From assembly GCA_014377785.1 (NCBI GenBank), contig JACMOZ010000207.1, positions 1 to 52,532 of the forward strand: a DNA stretch of 52,532 nt, given 5' to 3'. The DNA is from Aeromicrobium sp. (GTDB lineage Bacteria > Actinomycetota > Actinomycetes > Propionibacteriales > Nocardioidaceae). The notes below the pieces were generated by a model. The model worked only from the letters and a program-made list of their open reading frames with translations, was not told where the DNA came from and searched no databases. Positions 1 to 8,225 of the stretch are shown here, in pieces. The position numbers and the translations under genes were made by a program. Within the stretch, counting starts at the first letter, position 1, and each line of letters opens with the position of its first letter.

Positions 1-657
1 CCCCTCGTACGCATGCTCCAGCGCGAAGGATACGAGGTCAATCGCGTGGCGGCGGGCCTGCCGGCCGTCGAATGTGTGGCCAAAGGCGACGTCGATCTTG
101 TCCTCCTCGATCTCGGATTGCCCGATATCGATGGTCTTGAGGTTTGCCGCATGCTGCGTGCCGACGACTATCAAGGCGGCATCCTGATCCTGACTGCTCG
201 AGGCGAAGAACTCGATCGCGTTGTCGGGCTTGATGTCGGAGCCGACGACTATTTGGCAAAACCGTTTGCGGTGGCGGAACTGTTGGCCAGAACCCGAGCT
301 CTGCTGAGACGAAGCTCGCCACAGGAAATATCAGCGCCGCAGCCGATCGATTCCCTCGCTGGGGGCCTGCGGGTCGACGCAGGATCTCGGCGGGTGTGGA
401 TCGACCAAACCGAGGTTGTGCTTACAGCCAAGGAGTTTGACGTCCTGGCGGTGCTCAATGAGGACCGCGGCGCGGTCGTCAAGCGTGAGCAATTGATGGA
501 CGAGGTGTGGGACGACAACTGGATCGGCTCTACAAAGGTTCTTGACGTCACTGTCGGCAGACTCCGGCAGAAACTCGAGGAGAAGAACAGTCCGTCCGAA
601 GTGGTGACAGTCCGGGGAGTCGGTTTTCGGCTGGAGGACAAGGCTCGCGATGCGTGA
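1..657 (+). CDS. OmpR/PhoB-family response regulator (5' end outside window)
   Basis: DNA-binding response regulator of a two-component system. The frame is open to base 1, and the residues before the first ATG at 13 (PLVR) fit the receiver alpha-1 helix, so the true start and the acidic pocket lie upstream of the window. Visible are the phospho-acceptor region (VDLVLLDLGLPDIDGLEV), the switch Thr (ILILTARGEE), the conserved Lys (DDYLAKPF), and a C-terminal winged helix with the recognition region STKVLDVTVGRLRQKLE and the VRGVGFRLE wing. It overlaps the next gene by 8 bp, so it is co-transcribed with its kinase. The inducing signal cannot be read from the sequence. Confidence 0.93.
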   Translation, partial: PLVRMLQREGYEVNRVAAGLPAVECVAKGDVDLVLLDLGLPDIDGLEVCRMLRADDYQGGILILTARGEELDRVVGLDVGADDYLAKPFAVAELLARTRALLRRSSPQEISAPQPIDSLAGGLRVDAGSRRVWIDQTEVVLTAKEFDVLAVLNEDRGAVVKREQLMDEVWDDNWIGSTKVLDVTVGRLRQKLEEKNSPSEVVTVRGVGFRLEDKARDA

Positions 658-1894
658 GCGGCTCGTCGGCAGCTTCGTCCTGCTTACCGTTTTCATTATC
701 GTCATGTTCGGTGTCGTTCGGGCCTACGCGCTGACGGACCTGTTCAGGGAGGCCGAGGCGAGCAAACTTGATCGGTCAGTCGTTTTGATGGCGGCCTTGG
801 TTGGCGAGCGCGCGAACAATGGAAAGGTGACGAACGCACGTCAAATCGGGGAATACCTCGATCGTGCCCAACGCATTGAATATGTCAATGCTGAAGGCAA
901 GCGGGTTGTGGCAAAAAGCAGGACCTATATCACCGGGCAGTCTGGGAACGACCTAGTGAGCAGTGCAACAGTTGTGGGTGGCGGATCGTTGACCCTCGAG
1001 CAATCCGGGTTCATTGTCGACAAGCGTGTCGCGGATGCAATTTTGCCGATATTGCAGTTGGCGCTGTTACTTGTTGCGGTCGCGGCCGCGGTCGGATATG
1101 TCTTGGCTTGGCGATTGGCGCGCCCTTTTCAAAAGCTGGCACTGATAGCCGACGATCTTGGGCGCGGCGAATTGGACACAGAAATATCTCACTTTTCGAT
1201 CCGCGAAGCGGATGCAATTAGTCGAGCCATGCACACCAGCGCAATCCGATTGAAAGCACTGGCACGCAAAGAGCGCGAGTTTGCATCGAATGCTTCGCAC
1301 CAACTGCGCACACCGATCACGGCGTTGCACCTCGAGCTCGAAGACTTGGCTGTTTGGGACGAAACGCCGCCAATTGTCGCGGATGAATTGCGCCGGTCGG
1401 TCCTCGAGCTGGACCGGCTAAGCGAGGCAGTGACGAGTCTGCTCGACATGGCTCGTGGCAACGAGGTCACCGCCGGCCCCGCCATCGATGTCTCAGCATT
1501 GGCGATCGACGCGGCCCAGCGTTGGCGGCCTCAGGTGGCTGCCGTCGAGCGGAAGATCTGGGCCGTGACACCGGGCGTCGTCCTGATGAATACGGCCAAG
1601 GGTCGGGTCAATCAAATCCTGGATGTTCTCATCGAAAACTCCATCAAGCATGGCGTCGGGCGCATCGAGTTGGTGGTGACCGAACTTGATGCCCACACGC
1701 GACTTTCCCTGAATGATCAGGGCGCATCAAAAATGGATAATTCAGTGTTTGCCCGCCGGGTCCGGGGCAGCGATAGCGGCGGCGAAGGAATCGGCCTGTC
1801 CATTGCGGCAGAACTCGCCAGATCCTTAGGTGGCTTTCTGGCAGTCGGCGACGGCCCCACAACGTCCTTCGATCTCATGCTGCCGAGGAGCTGA
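650..1894 (+). CDS. Sensor histidine kinase (HAMP, HisKA, HATPase)
   Basis: Membrane sensor kinase, 414 aa, partner of the regulator it overlaps. TM1 lies near residues 7-27, a short extracellular sensor at about 28-130, TM2 at 131-154, then a HAMP linker. The HisKA motif SHQLRTPITALHLELE carries the phosphorylated His217. The ATPase part has an N box (QILDVLIENSIKHG) and a G2 box (GGEGIGLSIAAELARSLGG). The G1 box reads LNDQGAS, without the second glycine of the usual DxGxG. The short extracytoplasmic domain matches no family I recognise. The ATG lies inside the 3' end of the regulator gene, so translation is probably coupled. Confidence 0.92.
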   Translation: MRERLVGSFVLLTVFIIVMFGVVRAYALTDLFREAEASKLDRSVVLMAALVGERANNGKVTNARQIGEYLDRAQRIEYVNAEGKRVVAKSRTYITGQSGNDLVSSATVVGGGSLTLEQSGFIVDKRVADAILPILQLALLLVAVAAAVGYVLAWRLARPFQKLALIADDLGRGELDTEISHFSIREADAISRAMHTSAIRLKALARKEREFASNASHQLRTPITALHLELEDLAVWDETPPIVADELRRSVLELDRLSEAVTSLLDMARGNEVTAGPAIDVSALAIDAAQRWRPQVAAVERKIWAVTPGVVLMNTAKGRVNQILDVLIENSIKHGVGRIELVVTELDAHTRLSLNDQGASKMDNSVFARRVRGSDSGGEGIGLSIAAELARSLGGFLAVGDGPTTSFDLMLPRS

Positions 1895-1912
1895 CGACGT
1901 CGTACCGTCGTC
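1893..1912. terminator. Hairpin between convergent genes
   Basis: GACGACG (1893-1899) and CGTCGTC (1906-1912) are perfect 7-bp arms around a 6-base loop, starting at the kinase stop codon. It has no T-run. Its place between convergent genes suggests a bidirectional terminator or mRNA 3' end. Confidence 0.45.
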
Positions 1913-1931
1913 GGCGTTGTCCCGTTAAGGC

Positions 1932-2762
1932 TTAGCCCTGACCGCCATGTGCGGCCACGGACAGCGGCTGCCACTCGTTCCAGGTCGCCAGCCGGGACTC
2001 ATAATCGGCGGTGGCGATTGCCAGCGGCGCCTCACCGAAGAAGATCCGCAGCGGCGGGTTGTCAGAGTCCACCAAGGTGAGCACGGCGTCCCTGGTCGCA
2101 ACCGGGTCGCCGGGCGTGCCGCGCCGACTGGGCCGGTTGGCGGCCTGCTCACGGACCTCGTCGTAGGCGGGCATCAGCGTGGCATGACCGGCTGAACTGC
2201 CACTCCAATCGGTGGAGTATCCACCGGGCTCGATGAGGGTGACTTTGATGCCGAAGCCGGCAACTTCTTGCGCGAGCGACTGGCTGAAACCTTCCAACGC
2301 CCACTTCGACGCGTGGTAGATACCGACGGAGGGAAACGCGGAGATCCCGCCGATGGAGGAGACCTGCAGGAAATGACCACTACCCTGGGCACGCAGGAAA
2401 GGCAACGCCGCCTGGGTCACCCAAAGCGCCCCGAACAGGTTGGTCTCGATCTGCTCGCGGGACTCCGTCTCGCTGAGCTCCTCGATCATGCCGAACTGGC
2501 CGTAGCCGGCGTTGTTCACTACGACGTCGAGTCGGCCAAAGTGCTCATGCGCCCGGGCGACGGCGGCGAAGACCGCCTCACGATCGGTGACGTCGAGCGC
2601 GATTGGCAGCACCGCGTCGCCGTGTGCAGCAACAAGGGCGTCCAGGCTGCTGGTGTTGCGGGCGGTGGCGACTACAGAGTCACCGCGCTCCAGGGCGGCC
2701 AGCGCCCACTCCCTGCCGAAGCCGCGCGATGTGCCGGTGATGAACCAGGTCTTGGTGCTCAC
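1932..2762 (-). CDS. Classical short-chain dehydrogenase/reductase
   Basis: NAD(P)-dependent oxidoreductase of the classical SDR family, about 276 aa. It has the dinucleotide-binding motif TGTSRGFG at the N-terminus, the structural NNAGYG motif, and the catalytic set Ser (VSSIGG), Tyr and Lys (YHASK). I chose the GTG at 2762, giving VSTKTWFITG, because a GAGGAGA ribosome-binding site sits just upstream; a longer frame from a TTG at 2777 would overlap that site. The substrate is unknown. A second, atypical SDR gene lies 52 bp upstream on the same strand, so the two may be co-transcribed. Confidence 0.9.
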   Translation of the reverse strand: MSTKTWFITGTSRGFGREWALAALERGDSVVATARNTSSLDALVAAHGDAVLPIALDVTDREAVFAAVARAHEHFGRLDVVVNNAGYGQFGMIEELSETESREQIETNLFGALWVTQAALPFLRAQGSGHFLQVSSIGGISAFPSVGIYHASKWALEGFSQSLAQEVAGFGIKVTLIEPGGYSTDWSGSSAGHATLMPAYDEVREQAANRPSRRGTPGDPVATRDAVLTLVDSDNPPLRIFFGEAPLAIATADYESRLATWNEWQPLSVAAHGGQG

Positions 2763-2814
2763 GTGGTGTCTCCTCAAGTTGCAGCGGTTCGGATGCGTGG
2801 GAATTCAGCGCGGG

Positions 2815-3480
2815 TCAGTCAGCGCTGATCTGGTGGCGAAAACGGTCACGTTTGGTGTGCAGATCCCACAAGTGACCAGCCAGCACGTCGGGGCCCTTCT
2901 CGGCATCCCCGGCGATGATCCGGCCGCCGATGATGAGTTGGGACACCTGGATGCCTTCCTCGCCGAGGACCTCGTTGAGGAGCTGGGCGTAGGCCGCTTG
3001 TCCGGCAAACGCTATGGACGTGCCGGTGACGTTGCGGCCCGGCTTGACCGCTGATCCACCGTTGACGAACAAGATGGTTCCGCGGTTCTCGCCCAGAAAA
3101 CGCATGCCGGGCACCACTTGGTGCACAGCAGCGACGGGTCCGTAGATCGAGAACTCGATCGGTCCCACAAGGTCTGCGGGAGTGGTCTCCAGCACCGGAC
3201 GCATAAAGTCCTTCTGCGGCAGCGGGCTGTACTGCAGCACCTCGATCGGGCCGAGGGTCTCGGTCACCTGCTCCAGGGCCTTGGCGATGGACGCCGGGTC
3301 GCGTACATCCGCGACGAAGCCTTTGGCCCGTACGCCGTCCTTGGCCAGGTCCTCGGCCAAGGCGTCCAGGCGCTCCTGGTTGCGTGAAATGAGACCAACA
3401 GTGAAACCTTCTGCGCCAAAGCGACGCGCCACTGCTGCCCCGAGTCCTGCCCCTGCACCGATAATTGCTATTGAAGTCAT
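2815..3480 (-). CDS. Atypical SDR-fold protein lacking the YxxxK pair
   Basis: A 221-aa Rossmann-fold protein of the SDR superfamily. The N-terminal cofactor motif GAGAGLGAAVARRFG and the following beta-alpha pattern (VGLISRNQERLDAL, VADVRDPASI) are clear, and the Ser region is present as FVNGGSA. At the place of the catalytic Tyr-x-x-x-Lys the sequence reads AFAGQAAY, so both residues appear to be replaced. It may bind NAD(P) without classical SDR chemistry, or use other residues. The start is the ATG at 3480 with no strong ribosome-binding site. It is divergent from the DUF309 gene and upstream of the classical SDR. Confidence 0.8.
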   Translation of the reverse strand: MTSIAIIGAGAGLGAAVARRFGAEGFTVGLISRNQERLDALAEDLAKDGVRAKGFVADVRDPASIAKALEQVTETLGPIEVLQYSPLPQKDFMRPVLETTPADLVGPIEFSIYGPVAAVHQVVPGMRFLGENRGTILFVNGGSAVKPGRNVTGTSIAFAGQAAYAQLLNEVLGEEGIQVSQLIIGGRIIAGDAEKGPDVLAGHLWDLHTKRDRFRHQISAD

Positions 3481-3580
3481 GGGTATTGCAAGCGGGACCG
3501 GTCTCGAAGTATTCCCGTGGTCCTAGCATTGAGGATATGAAGACTGAGAAAGTCCATCACCGCTCAGGGAGAAAACTGCC

Positions 3581-4012
3581 ATGACCAGGGACCGGGATCG
3601 GGATCGGTCCGGGCGCCCGCGTCAGGCTCGACCACGTGACGCACTGGGGAGGCCGTTGCCTTATGGCAGTGTCGGCGTCGAGCCAATCGCCGAGGAGCCC
3701 CTGCCGCCGGTACAGACGTTGGTCTTGGCCCGGAGTCTGGTGGAAAGTGGGCGGCATTTCGCCGCCCATGAGGTGCTCGAGGCCCGCTGGAAAGCCGGGC
3801 CGGTCGAAGAACGCGACCTCTGGCAGGGTCTCGCCCAGATCTGCGTAGCGCTCACGCACGCCGCTCGCGGGAACAGCGTTGGCGCGCTTCGGCTCCTCGA
3901 GCGGGGTGCGACCCTTCTTGAGAAGTACGGCTCCGGCGAAGAGTCGGCCTACGGGCTCGACCTGCCGGCCGTTGTGAGTTGTGCACGTAGGCAGCTGAGC
4001 ACCGGCCGATGA
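3581..4012 (+). CDS. DUF309 domain protein
   Basis: A 143-aa protein of the DUF309 family of small helical proteins of unknown function. The hallmark is the helix pair with HFAAHEVLEARWKAGP followed by DLWQGLAQICVALTHAARGN, plus the later LLERGATLLEKYG segment. The N-terminus is rich in Arg/Asp (MTRDRDRDRSGRPRQARPRD), as is common in actinobacterial members. It ends one base before the stop of the convergent peroxiredoxin gene. No catalytic role is established for the family. Confidence 0.85.
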   Translation: MTRDRDRDRSGRPRQARPRDALGRPLPYGSVGVEPIAEEPLPPVQTLVLARSLVESGRHFAAHEVLEARWKAGPVEERDLWQGLAQICVALTHAARGNSVGALRLLERGATLLEKYGSGEESAYGLDLPAVVSCARRQLSTGR

Positions 4013-4013
4013 G

Positions 4014-4490
4014 TCATTGTTGAGATTTGATGTGGCGGACGAGTCCGGCGACATCCTCGGGAACCAGCCGACCGATGGCTCCGCTGGAGTAAACCGCGAT
4101 GACAACGCTGCCGTCGGGCGCGAGCACGAATCCGGTGGACTGCAAGTGGTGGGGGTCGTCGTTAACGTAGGAGCCGGTCGCGGCCGCGATCTTGTCGGCA
4201 TTGGCGCTGTGCCCGACCGGGAATCCCACATGGCGTTTGGCCACGAGCGCGGCGGACGTCGCCTCGTCATCGACTGACAGGGCAACGACCTTGATTCCAA
4301 GTTCGTCGAAGGTGTCAGTCGCCCGACTGAACGCTGCGAGTTGCGCGTTGCAGTAAGGGCACCACGACCCGCGATAGATCAGCACAACGCCATAGGACCC
4401 GGAAAGTGCGTCAGGCAGCGAAAGGGTGCCACCACCCACTGCATCCAAGGTGAGGCTGGGAAAAGTGTCGCCGTTGTCGAGTCTCGTCAT
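4014..4490 (-). CDS. Peroxiredoxin-like (AhpC/TSA, thioredoxin-fold) protein
   Basis: A 158-aa thioredoxin-fold protein related to AhpC/TSA peroxiredoxins. The first strand region (DGDTFPSLTLDAVGGGTLSL) is typical, followed by YRGSWCPYCNAQLAAF with a CPYC redox motif. In this group the first Cys would be the peroxidatic or redox-active residue. A role in reducing peroxides or disulfides in the cytoplasm is inferred from the fold; no signal peptide is seen. It starts at the ATG at 4490. It could instead act as a thiol-disulfide oxidoreductase. Confidence 0.85.
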   Translation of the reverse strand: MTRLDNGDTFPSLTLDAVGGGTLSLPDALSGSYGVVLIYRGSWCPYCNAQLAAFSRATDTFDELGIKVVALSVDDEATSAALVAKRHVGFPVGHSANADKIAAATGSYVNDDPHHLQSTGFVLAPDGSVVIAVYSSGAIGRLVPEDVAGLVRHIKSQQ

Positions 4491-4574
4491 ACGAAAAGGC
4501 TAGCCCGACCCTCTAACATGGGCCAGTGATAGCAGCCAAAACGTCCCATTTGAGTGCCATTTCGACCATTGCCA

Positions 4575-5597
4575 TCACGACGATTGTCGGCCCTTTGGAT
4601 AAATCATCAACCGCCCAAAGAGAACGGCGAAGTAAGCGAGAACGAGGCCGGCAACATCGTCGACGGCGAAATGCCAGCCGAGATAGATCGTGGCGACGAT
4701 GACGACAGCGACATAGACGGTCATCACCCTGGTCACGCGCCGGAAGCCGTAATAACGCATCATCAGCAGCACCATGAACGTGAAGCCGACATGCAGGCTG
4801 GCAAAGGCATTGACGCTGTTGAAGGCGTCACCGGCCGACGGATCCTGCAGGAAATGTGCACGATCGGCCATATATCTCGTCTGTGCAGAGGTAATCAACG
4901 TGTGGGGCAGCCCAGAGAACTCCTTGGGCGCGGAGGCGAACGGACCGAGGCTCGGTATGAGGTAGTACGAAGCGGTGCCGAGGATCCAGACCCAGAGTGA
5001 CGACGCGAGGAAGACGAAGCCGTCACGGATTCGATTGGCGAACACCAGCGCGGCAACGAACGACATCGGAACCAAATAGGAAAAGGACTCATAGACCACC
5101 GCCAACACCCAGGTCGCGACTTGCTGGCCAAGCAGATCGTGAAGAAGCACCGCGGGACTGTTCCCGAAGAACAACCACTTGTCGAGGCGAAGCATTTGGT
5201 CATCACGGACCGGATTGAGGGCATTCCAACTCTTGAGGTTGTGATAACTCAAATAGACGAAGTGATAGGCCAAAAACCCACTGAATGCCAGTGCCAGTCG
5301 GTGCATCGGCCACCGTCTGCGGACTTCGGACGCCGCTTTCCTGATGGTCCAGCCGTGACGGCCGATGCGGATGCTCGCATCGACGAGGATCAGGAAACCG
5401 AACCATGCCAGCGTCAAAACGATTCGCAGCGTGAAGATCGAGCCGCCCGGGTCTCTGATCGGAATACCGACTTGATGAGACCTGATGAGCGTCACGGCTG
5501 CGAACAGCGCGACGACGACCCATACGCCGATCAACCAGCCATAATCACGCACACTTTTGAACGGGACGTCATCGGCCCGCGGTTGGTTCACAGACAA
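4575..5597 (-). CDS. PAP2-superfamily integral membrane protein (IPC-synthase-like)
   Basis: A polytopic membrane protein of about 340 aa with six or more hydrophobic segments. The C-terminal half carries the PAP2/inositolphosphotransferase signature: FASLHVGFTF (the SxxH motif) and YLGWHFAVDDVAGL (His with Asp four residues later). Such proteins hydrolyse or transfer lipid-linked phosphates at the membrane surface; the lipid substrate here is unknown. The frame opens with a TTG at 5597, with a GTG two codons later (5591); neither has a good ribosome-binding site, so the exact start is uncertain. Confidence 0.82.
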   Translation of the reverse strand: MSVNQPRADDVPFKSVRDYGWLIGVWVVVALFAAVTLIRSHQVGIPIRDPGGSIFTLRIVLTLAWFGFLILVDASIRIGRHGWTIRKAASEVRRRWPMHRLALAFSGFLAYHFVYLSYHNLKSWNALNPVRDDQMLRLDKWLFFGNSPAVLLHDLLGQQVATWVLAVVYESFSYLVPMSFVAALVFANRIRDGFVFLASSLWVWILGTASYYLIPSLGPFASAPKEFSGLPHTLITSAQTRYMADRAHFLQDPSAGDAFNSVNAFASLHVGFTFMVLLMMRYYGFRRVTRVMTVYVAVVIVATIYLGWHFAVDDVAGLVLAYFAVLFGRLMIYPKGRQSS

Positions 5598-5796
5598 CTG
5601 GGGGGACGAAATGATTTCTACCTCGATATTGGGTTCAGGCTGAAATCGCTTGATGCGAACCAGCGGTCAGCACATGCCGAATTGCACTGATCAGGATGCC
5701 CGTCGAAACTGAAGGCACACTGAATCGGTGCACACAGAAGCTGTTGTTTCGGGTCTCCCGCGATGCGCCGAGTGACACATTACTTCCAGCGCGGCT
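5598..5796. other. Intergenic stretch with no recognisable gene
   Basis: Lies between the PAP2 gene start and the ABC ATPase relic. All short open frames here lack family features or convincing starts. It must hold the promoter of the PAP2 gene, but I cannot point to clear -35/-10 elements. Confidence 0.5.
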
Positions 5797-5967
5797 TCAA
5801 CGCGAACGTCCATATGGGCGCACCCGTGCTGTAAGCGACCCGATGGTCCCAGCCTGTCCTGCCGGTCAGCCGCGCAGGTCACGCGGGGGAAAGATGAAGA
5901 ATCCGACCGCGACCACGTCGCCGAACTTCTTGGTCAGCGAACTCGTAAGAATTGCTGGATCAGCCAT
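5797..5967 (-). pseudogene. Decayed N-terminal fragment of an ABC transporter ATPase
   Basis: On the minus strand an ATG at 5967 opens 33 codons whose beginning (LTKKFGDVVAV) is a textbook ABC ATPase N-terminus. It continues FFIFPPRDLRG, which matches the segment before a Walker A motif. A stop follows at 5866-5868. The same frame then reads PAGQAGTIGSLTARVRPYGR, resembling a degenerate Walker A (GPxGAGKTT...) and the next helix, until another stop at 5797-5799. No Walker B or signature motif follows. I read this as the remnant of a lost ABC transporter; the alignment is by eye. Confidence 0.5.
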
Positions 5968-6053
5968 GATTCAAGATTCTGCGCAACGTCATGAAATTGA
6001 CAATACCCCGACGTTTCAGGCGATCCTAAGCCTGAGGGAATGCCACAGGCTGC

Positions 6054-6069
6054 ACATGGTTGAACATGT
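6054..6069. promoter_or_regulatory. Palindrome upstream of the Old Yellow Enzyme gene
   Basis: ACATG-N6-CATGT, perfect 5-bp arms, 65 bp before the ATG of the flavin oxidoreductase. Position and size fit a repressor operator (OYE genes are often controlled by TetR-type repressors), but no regulator gene is adjacent. The function is inferred only. Confidence 0.3.
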
Positions 6070-6134
6070 AAGGACTTGTCCGGTCGGGCGCGTACAACGA
6101 CGCCGAAGCCAGCAATCAACGAAAAGGAAGTCGC

Positions 6135-7217
6135 ATGACAGACGTATTCGAACCCATCAAGGTCGGCAACTGGGATCTCCCCCAGCGCTTCGTGATGGCG
6201 CCACTGACCCGCAACCGGGCCGGTGCGGGTCAGGTTCCGCGCGACATCGCCGTTGACTATTACGCACAACGTGCCGGCGCGGGCCTCATAGTGACCGAGG
6301 GCACCCAGCCCAGTGCTGTCGGCCAGGGTTATCTCGATACCCCCGGCATGCACTCACCCGAGCAGATCGAGGGTTGGCGAGCTGTCGCCGATGCGGTCCA
6401 CACCGAGAGCGGTCGAATCGTCGTCCAGTTGATGCACGTCGGACGCATCGCACACCCGGACAACAAGAACGGTCTCGAATCCGTCGCTCCCAGCGCCATC
6501 GGGATCGACCAGCAGACCGTGACCGCCAACGGCAAGCAGGATTCCGTCATCCCGAGAGCGCTCGAGACCGCCGAGATCGCCACCGTGGTGCAGGAGTTCG
6601 TGCATGCCGCCGAATCGGCGATAGCGGCCGGCCTCGATGGGGTGGAGTTGCACGCGGCAAATGGTTACCTGCTCCATCAGTTCTTGGCACCCTCGGCCAA
6701 CGAGCGCACCGACAAGTACGGCGGCTCGCCCGAAAACCGTGCGCGTTTCTCCGTGGAAGTCGCCAAGGCTGTCGTCGATGCCATCGGAGCTGACCGCGTC
6801 GGTATCCGCATCTCACCGGCCCACAATGTGCAGGGTGCAATCGAGTCCGATCCCGACGACGTCGCCGCCACGTACGGCACGCTTGTCGACGCAATCGCCC
6901 CGCTCGGATTGGCCTACCTCAGCATTCTGGCTGACCCCCAAACCGACCTGTTCCAGGATTTGCGACGTCGCTTCGGAGGCCCGGTGATCGCGAACACCGG
7001 CTTCTCCCGGGTCACCGATCTCGACGAGGTGAAGGAAATCATCGACGGCGACCTCGCCGAACTCGTGGCGGTCGGTCGCCAGTTCATCGCCAACCCCGAT
7101 CTCGTCAAGCGCTGGAAGACCGGTGCAGAACTCAACGCTCCCGACGGCAAGACTTTTTATGGCGGCGGCGTCGAGGGTTACACCGATTATCCGACACTCG
7201 AGCAGCAAAGCGCCTGA
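6135..7217 (+). CDS. Old Yellow Enzyme family flavin oxidoreductase (alkene reductase)
   Basis: A 360-aa FMN-dependent TIM-barrel ene-reductase of the OYE/NemA type, reducing activated C=C bonds or nitro groups with NAD(P)H in the cytoplasm. Seen in order: the N-terminal FEPIKVGNWDLPQRFVMAPLTRNRA, VVQLMHVGRIAHP, the substrate-binding ELHAANGYLLHQFLAP followed by NERTDKYGGSPENRARF, and C-terminal FMN-binding VIANTGF and LVAVGRQFIANPDLV. Its length is normal. An AAGGAAG ribosome-binding site precedes the ATG. It stands alone, convergent with the TauE gene; the physiological substrate cannot be told. Confidence 0.93.
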   Translation: MTDVFEPIKVGNWDLPQRFVMAPLTRNRAGAGQVPRDIAVDYYAQRAGAGLIVTEGTQPSAVGQGYLDTPGMHSPEQIEGWRAVADAVHTESGRIVVQLMHVGRIAHPDNKNGLESVAPSAIGIDQQTVTANGKQDSVIPRALETAEIATVVQEFVHAAESAIAAGLDGVELHAANGYLLHQFLAPSANERTDKYGGSPENRARFSVEVAKAVVDAIGADRVGIRISPAHNVQGAIESDPDDVAATYGTLVDAIAPLGLAYLSILADPQTDLFQDLRRRFGGPVIANTGFSRVTDLDEVKEIIDGDLAELVAVGRQFIANPDLVKRWKTGAELNAPDGKTFYGGGVEGYTDYPTLEQQSA

Positions 7218-7236
7218 CAAAGCGAGTGCGGGAATA

Positions 7237-7257
7237 CGGCAGCCATCGTGGTTGCCG
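7237..7257. terminator. Hairpin between convergent OYE and TauE genes
   Basis: CGGCAGCC (7237-7244) pairs with GGTTGCCG (7250-7257) over 8 bp with one G-T pair and a 5-base loop. It lies 20 bp after the OYE stop and could end transcription from both sides. No T-tract. Confidence 0.4.
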
Positions 7258-7292
7258 GCAAAGGCCCGCTGCGCGAGTGTGGCTACGTCGAG

Positions 7293-8111
7293 TCAGGTGA
7301 TGAGTTGTCCGGCGCTTTGCCATGCCATGCAGCCGGCAACGCCGAGTATGAGAAGGCTGAATGCCCAGGCGAGCACGTGCGGATCGACTCGGCGACCCAG
7401 CCGCGCGCCAAATACGCTGCCGACCATGGCCGCGACGGTCAGGGTAATGACTGGAAACCAGTCGAGCTGGACCCCCGCCGCAATGCGCACGGTGAGAGCG
7501 GCTGCGCTATTGATGGTGATGACAACCAATGATGTGCCGACCGCGATCGGCATGGGCATGCCGAGAGCGAAAACGAGCGCGGGGACGACAAGGAACCCGC
7601 CGCCAACACCGAAAAAGCCGGTCATCAGTCCGACCGCCACGGCCGCGACGGCCAGCTTGAGAGCGCGCGGGCAATTGCAACCGAGTTCCGGTCGGAATCG
7701 GAGGATAGGCTCGTCGTAGGTGGTCCGGGCTTGGCCCGGGAGGTCCGCGCGGCGGCGGATTTGTTGTCCGATCATCGTGGCTGCGACAGTGAGCATGACC
7801 ACGGAAAATGCGGCAAGCAGGACCTGAGCCGGCACACGCGTGGACCACGAAGCTCCGAGAGCGGCACCGACAACGCCGATGGCACCGAAACCGATACCCC
7901 TGGCCAGGAGTACCCGCTGTTGGTGCCGGGCAACGACTGCCCCGGTTAGGGCCGAGACGCCTACCACCACCAGCGATCCGGTCGTGGCTGCCACCGGACC
8001 TTGGTTCAGCGCATAAACGAAGACCGGAACCGCCAGAATCGAACCGCCACCGCCCAAAGCGGCGAGGCTGATCCCGATGAGCAGGCCCGAGGCAATGACA
8101 ACAGCGATCAT
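7293..8111 (-). CDS. TauE/SafE-family sulfite/sulfur-anion exporter
   Basis: A polytopic membrane protein of about 272 aa with eight hydrophobic segments, of the TauE/SafE family. Both halves carry the family's repeats (ALGGGGSILAVPVFVYAL and TGFFGVGGGFLVVPALVFAL). Family members export sulfite, sulfoacetate or related sulfur anions. It lies 114 bp downstream of the metallo-beta-lactamase/rhodanese gene on the same strand, so it probably removes the sulfite or thiosulfate made by that enzyme. I placed the start at the ATG at 8111 (MIAVVIASG); a TTG at 8129 would add six residues. Neither start has a strong ribosome-binding site. Confidence 0.88.
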   Translation of the reverse strand: MIAVVIASGLLIGISLAALGGGGSILAVPVFVYALNQGPVAATTGSLVVVGVSALTGAVVARHQQRVLLARGIGFGAIGVVGAALGASWSTRVPAQVLLAAFSVVMLTVAATMIGQQIRRRADLPGQARTTYDEPILRFRPELGCNCPRALKLAVAAVAVGLMTGFFGVGGGFLVVPALVFALGMPMPIAVGTSLVVITINSAAALTVRIAAGVQLDWFPVITLTVAAMVGSVFGARLGRRVDPHVLAWAFSLLILGVAGCMAWQSAGQLIT

Positions 8112-8225
8112 ATGATCCGGCTGGAGCAATCACCGGTGGGAGTGGCAGACACTTCGGCTGCAGTGCAGGGGTCCGGCTCGCCTTTCACAGAGTGGCCCCG
8201 GCAAACAGCTGACCGAGTAGCCCCA

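Noticed and set aside
5696-6256. A 186-codon plus-strand frame in the gap before the Old Yellow Enzyme gene
   Set aside because: It runs into the OYE gene out of frame, has no domain features, and the minus-strand ABC relic explains part of the same stretch better.
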